From positions 880,253-944,252 of the forward strand of contig NSJX01000004.1 in assembly GCA_002286715.1 (NCBI GenBank): a stretch of DNA of 64,000 nucleotides. The letters are read 5' to 3'. The notes below the pieces were generated by a model, which did no database searches, had not been told where the DNA came from, and worked only from the letters and a program-made list of their open reading frames with translations. Both the position numbers and the translations under genes were made by a program. Below are positions 58,397 to 64,000 of this stretch, piece after piece (positions within the stretch are counted from its first letter, which is position 1; the number at the start of each line of letters is the position of its first letter). The DNA is from Dentipellis sp. KUC8613 (Eukaryota; Basidiomycota; Agaricomycetes; Russulales; Hericiaceae).

Positions 58397-60615
58397 TTAC
58401 ATCTGCGGAAGCACCGTGAGCGTTTGCGCGTCGGAAAAAGAAAGGAACGGAGGAACTCACCAGCCACTTCCAGAAGGCCTCCCACTTGTTTCTCGGGGGC
58501 GGCTCGTCGAAGCACTCTGCCTCGATCTCGGCGATGTCGGAGACAAAGTCCATCTCGCTCGCCGCGACGATGGGCGTGCGGTACCAGAGCTTCGAGACCA
58601 CGTACAGGATGAAGAACAGGCTGAATGGGAGGTAGTTCGTGACAAACGTCGCCGTGTCCCAATTACCCCTCAGGAACACGGACCATCCGCTGAACTGGAG
58701 ACCAGAGTCAAAGCGAATGAGTCAACCAGTCCAGCCCGGAGTAAAGCAGCAAGAGAGACTTACGAAGCAGATGAACACGGTGGCGCCGGCGCCCCAGTAC
58801 GCCGCGTACGGCTGCAGGGAGGACGAGAACGGCAGCTTTTTGCGGTCGATGTTCTGCGCTTTGCAGCCGGCGTAGAACCGGATGTACGTCAGGTTGATGC
58901 CGAACCAGGTCATGAGGCCGGCGACGGAGGTCATGGCAGAGAACCAGTCGAAGACCTTGCCGGATCCCTTCTTGACACCCATGTAGGCGAGGAACGAGAA
59001 GGCCGTCGAGCACAGCAGGCTCATGTAGGGGAGGCCATTGCGGTTTGTGCGCTTGAAGATTGCGGGCGCGTTTCCTGAGACAGCGAGGCCATCTGGATGA
59101 CACGTGAGCAGATAATCTTTGACACCTGGGACAGCTTGACATACAAAGCGCACGCGAACTCGTGAACATGTCACTCGAGGCGGCCGACCATGCGGATGTC
59201 AACAATGCGGCGTTGATGATCTAAAGACACGGCGCAGTAAGTGTCTGTATTTCGTCCTTTTGGAAATTTGATACGCAGACTTACATGAGGGAGAACCTTG
59301 ATACCGGCGTTCTGAATCGCGATGACGAAGGGCGAGGCTGCAGCAGTGCCCGAGCTCAAGTTGAGACGCGGCTCGTTGGAGGGAACCAACCATCCGATGA
59401 TGATGACACCGCAGACGTAGAAGAGAAGGATACGAATGTAGACACGGCGAATAGCCTTGGGCAGGTTCCGCCTGGGGTTCTTCGCCTCGCCGGCGGCAAT
59501 CTGTCAACAACAAAATTCAGGATGGGACGGCTATCACTTATCGCGGGGGCACACGCACGGCTACAATCTCAGTCCCAATGAAGGAGAACGCAGCCTGGGT
59601 CATCACCGCCCACCATCCCAGGAACCGCCCCTTTGCACCGCCGATATCATAGTACTGCACGAATGCTCCAGGGTGCTTCCAGTAGCGGAAGCCGATACGG
59701 TCGTGGTTGGGGCCTCCACCGAGATCCAAGACGATACCCAGGATGATAAGGCCTAAGGGCACCAGTCAGATGTTTGGCGAGTGCCATCGAAGTGGTAAAG
59801 GCACCGACCTGTGATAGTGATAACTTTGATGGATGCAAACACGAATTCTGCCTCGCCGTAAGCACCTGATCATGAAAGTGGTCAGGGGGTGAGCTGCAAA
59901 TGAAAGCTGCGCAGCACTCACCTGCACCGAGGAAATTGATAGCAACGACTACCACCAAACAGATAGAAACCCATGCAGCATTGTTGACGCTCTGGTTCCA
60001 GTAGTTGATGAGGACGGAGGCGGCGCTCAGTTCTGCGGGCAAGACGATCGTCCAGCTATACCAGTAATTCCAACCCATGGTGAAAGAAAGCGCGGGGTCT
60101 ACGAATCGTTCGGCAAGCTTGATGTGCCCACCAGGTATAGGCAAATACGAAATCATCTCTCCCAGCCCAAGCTGCGATCTCGTTGGCAAAAAGAACTCAG
60201 TCGATCTAATGAACACATACCATAGTAGCGAAGCAAATAGACCCGACCGTCATATAACCAAGGAGCAGACCGACAGGCCCTCCACTGGCCAACGAGTTGG
60301 CCGTACCAAGGAACAGACCCGTCCCGATAACACCTGATACATTCTTTGGCAACGACTCCACCTGCATGACGACGTAAGAACGTACCACCAATACTGCAGT
60401 GCCGCCAGCTCTTTTAGTAATATTACTATCGACTGCAACGAGCGCACTGACCTAATCATAGCAACATGGCGATTCTTCAGCTGGCGCTTGAGGGCATGCG
60501 AGGGAGCACCACCCTCGACATGCGCGTCGATGCTGGCCTTCTCTGAGGCAGAGTAAGCCGGTGCCTTGCCCGCGGAGCCCTTCTCGTCGGAGACATCAGG
60601 TTCGTAAGTCGCCAT
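58397..60615 (-). CDS. APC-family amino-acid permease, copy 1
   Basis: Plasma-membrane proton/amino-acid symporter of the yeast AAT type. Cytoplasmic N-terminus to LKRQLKNRHVAMI, then SIGGVIGTGLFLGTANSLASGGPVG, LGEMISYLPIPGGHIKLAERFVDPALSFTMGWNYWY, IVAIAAGEAKNPRRNLPKA, LLTSAWSAASSDMFTSSR, FSGWSVFLRGNWDTATFVTNY, ending EAFWKWLM. Roughly twelve transmembrane helices. Intron removal needs an 8-nt microexon (60386-60393) and a final exon of only Met-stop (58397-58402). Tandem with a close paralogue; both are transcribed leftwards. GATA-type motifs and a TATAAAT box lie upstream. Substrate not deducible. Confidence 0.92.
60386..60393 (-). other. 8-nt microexon (TATTGGTG) in permease 1
   Basis: Bounded by ctgcag and gtacgt. 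It joins MIS to GGVIGTGLFLG: the previous exon ends ATGATTAG and the next starts GTGTTATC, so the family reading SIGGVIGTGLF is formed. Confidence 0.8.
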
Positions 60616-61750
60616 GGTGAAAAGTCCTGCTGAGCTGGATGCAAGTCCCGGGGAAGAGGGACTGGCGAGCTAGAGGCGAGAGGTCGGGGGAGGAAGGGCG
60701 AAGGCGGGGGAACGTGACAGCGGTGAATTGGGGCATTTATAGCGAACAGCAGACGCTCGTTATCGACACTTTGAGCTGTGAATTGATGTCAACCAGAACT
60801 GGAAGGTGCCTGGGAGAAGAAGCGACCACATCTGCCCACGCACTGGTGCGCAGATAAGGTGAACGGGGCCCACTCAACAGACGCCGACGACGTGTGCATC
60901 TGCGTCCTGGTTCTCCTCACCGTGCCTGTTGGCTATCTTCCCCTGCCCCGCTTGTTGGTATTGCGATCGCCACGAGCCATAGCCGCCTGTTGCTGTGCCT
61001 TGAGAACCGTTATTTAATGTAGATACAAAGAGAAGAAGTCAGCTGCGCTTCTCACATCAACATACCGGTGCGCGGGAATTACATCCATTCTCGACTGTGA
61101 CTGCCAGGAAGTTGACTATACCTTTTGGAATGCGTATTGCTTTGACCGCGAGAAGATGTCACTGGGCGACTGCAGTGCTCATGAAACCCGGGCCCGCGGT
61201 GAATGTGGCTTGATATAGGGGATGGGCGGCGTTCGAGAGTAAATGCCTCATCAAGCGGCACTTCCGGTGCCAGCGGGGTACTTCTGGGACGATGCAGTGA
61301 TGTCAAGATGCTAGAACACGCCGGTGCGTCGTGGACTTCCTCGGGACCTAGATGTTCAAAATAGAATACGCTTCCGTCGTAAGTACTTGCTGGAAGAGTC
61401 TCCGGAAGACGATCGAGAAAATTCGAAATTGAAGAGTGCCGACGGCCTGCCCGAGGCAGAACCTGGCAGAACACAAATTTCACGGAGCACCGACTGGCAG
61501 GGCGGAGCTCTAATTTCGGAAACAACGCCGAGGGGGCCATGAATGTGGATCCTTCGGCCGGACAGTCGCCTCCCCAGGCACCACCGAGTCAGACGCTGAG
61601 CAACTCCAAACGAGAACATTCGAGCTCATATTCCAAAAAAATCGCATTAACATTAGCATTACACGTCTGGTATTCTGGTTATCCAGAGTTACAGATCCGA
61701 CCGAGTCCTATATCGTCCCAGACATTACAACAACCATCCACACGTTACAA
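60616..61750. promoter_or_regulatory. Long intergenic between tandem permeases
   Basis: About 1.1 kb. It holds the permease 1 promoter (TATAAAT read on the minus strand at 60735-60741, about 120 bases before its ATG; GATAA at 60760-60764; GATAAG at 60853-60858) and the 3' region of permease 2. A 153-codon minus-strand frame (61079-61540) with an ATG has no recognised domain and is treated as doubtful. Confidence 0.45.
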
Positions 61751-61756
61751 TCACAT
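61751..61756 (-). other. Met-stop final exon of permease 2
   Basis: ATGTGA after acceptor tctttag. The preceding intron is 61757-61812 (donor gtgagt). Without it the protein would run on past WQWL into intron sequence. Confidence 0.75.
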
Positions 61757-63900
61757 CTAAAGACCCGCGTCGTCAGCGTCCGGTGTGCGTCGTACAAAGA
61801 GAAGTCACTCACCAGCCACTGCCAGAACGCCTCGATCTTGTTCTTGGGGGGCGGCTCATCGTACGTATCCGCCTCAATTTCTGCTAAGCCGGACAAGAAG
61901 TCCATCTCAAGGGGCTTCACAGGGGGAGTGCGTGTCCACAGACGTGCAGACACGTAGAGCACGGGGAATAGGATGAAGGGGAGGTAGTTTGTGACGAACG
62001 TCGCGGTATCCCAGTTGTCCTTGAGGAACACAGACCATCCGCTGAACTGTTATTGCGAAGAAAGCGATCAGTCGCGGTTGGAATTCGATTGGGGAAACGA
62101 CTTACGAAGCAGATCACAATGCACGCAATGGCGGCATACCATGCTGCGTACGGCTGCAGGATGGAAGCATAGGGAAGCTTGCTCCGGTCCATGCCTTGTT
62201 GAGTGAAGCCAGCGTAGAAGCGGATGTAGGTCACGGCGATACCGAACCAGGTCATGAGACCCGCAATCGATGTCATGTTCGCAAACCAGTTGAACACCTT
62301 TCCAGAGCCGGCGTTCACACTCATGAAGGCGAGGAAAGCGAACATAGTCGAAAGAGTAAGCGCCGCGTACGGCAGGCCATTGCGGGTGGTCCGCTTGAAG
62401 ATGGCCGGAGCGTTGCCAGCGACCGCAAGACCGTCTGCGTAGGGGCGTTAGGAAGCTGTGATGATTGAGATGGATGACGCCACTTACACATGGCACGAGA
62501 ACTAGTGTACAGGTCACTGGACGCAGCTGACCATGCGGAAGTCAAAAGGGCCGCGTTGATGATCTAGAGCGAGGTCAGCATGATGCATTTCCAGTAAAAA
62601 CACGAGTTCGACTTACACTTGGCAGGACCTTGATGCCGGCTTTGTGAATGGCAATGACGAACGGAGAGCCGGCGGCATTGCCCGAGTTCAAGCCAAGGTT
62701 GGGCTCGTTGGACGGAACAAGGAGACCGATGATGGTGACACCACCGATGTAGAACAGGAGGATACGAACGTAGACGCGCTTGATAGCCTTGGGCAGGTTG
62801 CGTCTAGGGTTCTTAGCCTCACCGGCGGCGATCTGAAATGCGAGAAAGGTTATACGGGAGCAGACAGAATCGAGAGGATACTATACTCACGGCAACGATC
62901 TCTGTACCGATGAAGGAGAAGGCGGCCTGAGTCATAACGGCCCACCAACCCAAAAACTTTCCAGTGTTGCCGGTAATACCATGGTACTCAACGAAAGGCC
63001 CAGGATGTTTCCAGTAGCGGAAGCCGAGACGATCGTGATTAGGCGCGCCACCAAGGTCGATGACGATGCCGAGAATGATAAGACCTAGCCGAAGGTCAGA
63101 TTTCGGCGCTGAGGAAAAAGACAAGGAGCTGCGCACCAGTGATGGTGATAACCTTGATCGAGGCGAAAATAAACTCTGCCTCTCCGTAAACACCGGCGCC
63201 CATGAAGTTGATGGCCACAACGACCACTAAACAGATTATAATCCAGACGGAGTTGTTGATGGTCTTGTTCCAGTAGTTAATTAGCACCGAAGCTGCGCTG
63301 AGCTCGGCGGGCAGGATAATCGTCCAATTATACCAGTAATTCCAACCCATAGTGAAGGAAAGAGCGGGATCGACGAATCGCTCGGCCAACTTGATGTGAC
63401 CGCCGGGTATAGGGAGGTATGCGATCATCTCGCCGAGAGAAATCTGCACAAAAGAGATGAGACGGGAGCGGAGAAGGACGTCAAAAAAAAAGACGAACCA
63501 TAACACTGTAGCAGACCGTTCCAACAATGGTATAACCGAGTAAGAGACCGATGGGGCCGCCATTGACGAGAGCGTTTGCGGTTCCCAAGAAAAGACCAGT
63601 ACCAATAACACCTATAAAAAAAAAGTCGCGTGCTCAGAATGCGGCCTTTGTCGCGCAAGGCACAGAGAACGTACCGCCGATACTATTATGGACAACGCGT
63701 CAGTGGGATTCTAAGGAACAAACGAACTGAATAGACACGAACCTAATCATAGCAACATGCCGATTCTTAAGCTGGCGCTTGAGCGTGCGCACGGGCGGTT
63801 GGCCCTCGGCTTCGAGATGCGAGCCATGTTCGTCGACGGTGGTAGAGACCTGGGTCTTCTCGTCGTGTACCTTTTCGCCGAAGCTATCCTTGGAGGACAT
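61751..63900 (-). CDS. APC-family amino-acid permease, copy 2
   Basis: Paralogue of copy 1, with near-identical motif order: MSSKDSFGEKVHDEKTQ start, LKRQLKNRHVAMI, SIGGVIGTGLFLGTANALVNGGPIG, LGEMIAYLPIPGGHIKLAERFVDPAL, GWWAVMTQAAFSFIGTEIVA, AAGEAKNPRRNLPKAIKRVY, LLTSAWSAASSDLYTSSR, FSGWSVFLKDNWDTATFVTNY, ending EAFWQWLM. It uses the same 8-nt microexon (63675-63682) and Met-stop exon (61751-61756). All helices appear present, so both copies look functional. A possible AT-rich promoter lies at 63991-63998. Confidence 0.92.
63675..63682 (-). other. 8-nt microexon (TATCGGCG) in permease 2
   Basis: Bounded by ataatag and gtacgt. Same position as the microexon of permease 1. Confidence 0.8.
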
Positions 63901-64000
63901 GACGGGCAGTGTTCAAGGAATGAAAACACTGGCGGGTAGCGGGGCAGGGGGGAAGGAAAGGTATCGAGACATGGTCGGGGACGAGTCGGGTTTTATTTGC
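63901..64000. promoter_or_regulatory. Start of the permease 2 promoter
   Basis: One hundred bases to the window edge, with an AAATAAAA element near 63991-63998 on the minus strand. Too little is visible to say more. Confidence 0.3.

Noticed and set aside
58296..59078. 260-codon plus-strand frame opposite permease 1
   Set aside because: Lies fully opposite the 3' exons of the permease, whose conserved helices are plainly on the minus strand.
61079..61540. 153-codon minus-strand frame with an ATG between the permeases
   Set aside because: No domain, and a composition like noncoding sequence. It might be part of a 3' UTR of permease 2. Kept only as doubtful.

Overview
The window is nuclear DNA from a filamentous basidiomycete, probably a wood- or litter-decaying Agaricomycete. 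Evidence: compact genes cut by many 45-65 nt GT-AG introns, short intergenic gaps, TATA boxes 60-120 nt before some start codons, and a cellulose-binding (CBM1) beta-glucosidase. All gene models below were spliced by eye from the sequence and family knowledge. No alignment or search was run.

Layout, left to right. 1-2441: 3' part of an OSH3-type oxysterol-binding protein (+). 3011-12164: two tandem GH3 beta-glucosidases (+), the first with a CBM1, the second without. 12657-16015: mitochondrial aconitase (+), convergent with MSH1, the mitochondrial MutS (16069-19836, -). MSH1 shares a 146 bp divergent promoter with a CDC11-type septin (19983-21600, +). 21996-25060: MIT-domain protein (+). 26036-27809: INO80 subunit IES1-like (-), divergent from a mucin-like single-pass surface protein (28058-30079, +). 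30697-33868: large alpha/beta-hydrolase (-). 34297-36250: AAAP amino-acid transporter (+). 36614-38157: PlsC-type acyltransferase (+). 38404-38766: TIM8 (-). 39760-41589: a second IES1-like gene (+). 42338-43561: unknown intronless protein (-). 44709-45985: LYS1 (-). 46318-47412: SDR (-). 47810-48906: TTC1-like TPR protein (+). 49103-49820: IMP1 (-). 50208-51710: ELP4 (+). 52184-57502: LRR-DH-PH Rho exchange factor (+). 58397-63900: two tandem APC amino-acid permeases (-).

Most of the window is housekeeping. Mitochondrial functions are common (aconitase, MSH1, TIM8, IMP1), as are lysine and amino-acid handling (LYS1, possibly the aconitase, three transporters) and carbohydrate scavenging (GH3 pair). 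No transposon, CRISPR array, rRNA or convincing tRNA was seen, and nothing looks like a dedicated defence or secondary-metabolite cluster.

The most unusual signal is in gene architecture. Both GH3 genes appear to need 4-nt and 6-nt microexons, plus 11- and 12-nt ones. The aconitase needs 8-, 9- and 11-nt exons. Both permeases share an 8-nt microexon and a last exon that encodes only Met-stop. At least four introns use GC donors, and one of them splits the codon of the predicted catalytic Asp of a beta-glucosidase. The other notable observation is two IES1-like INO80 subunits 12 kb apart.
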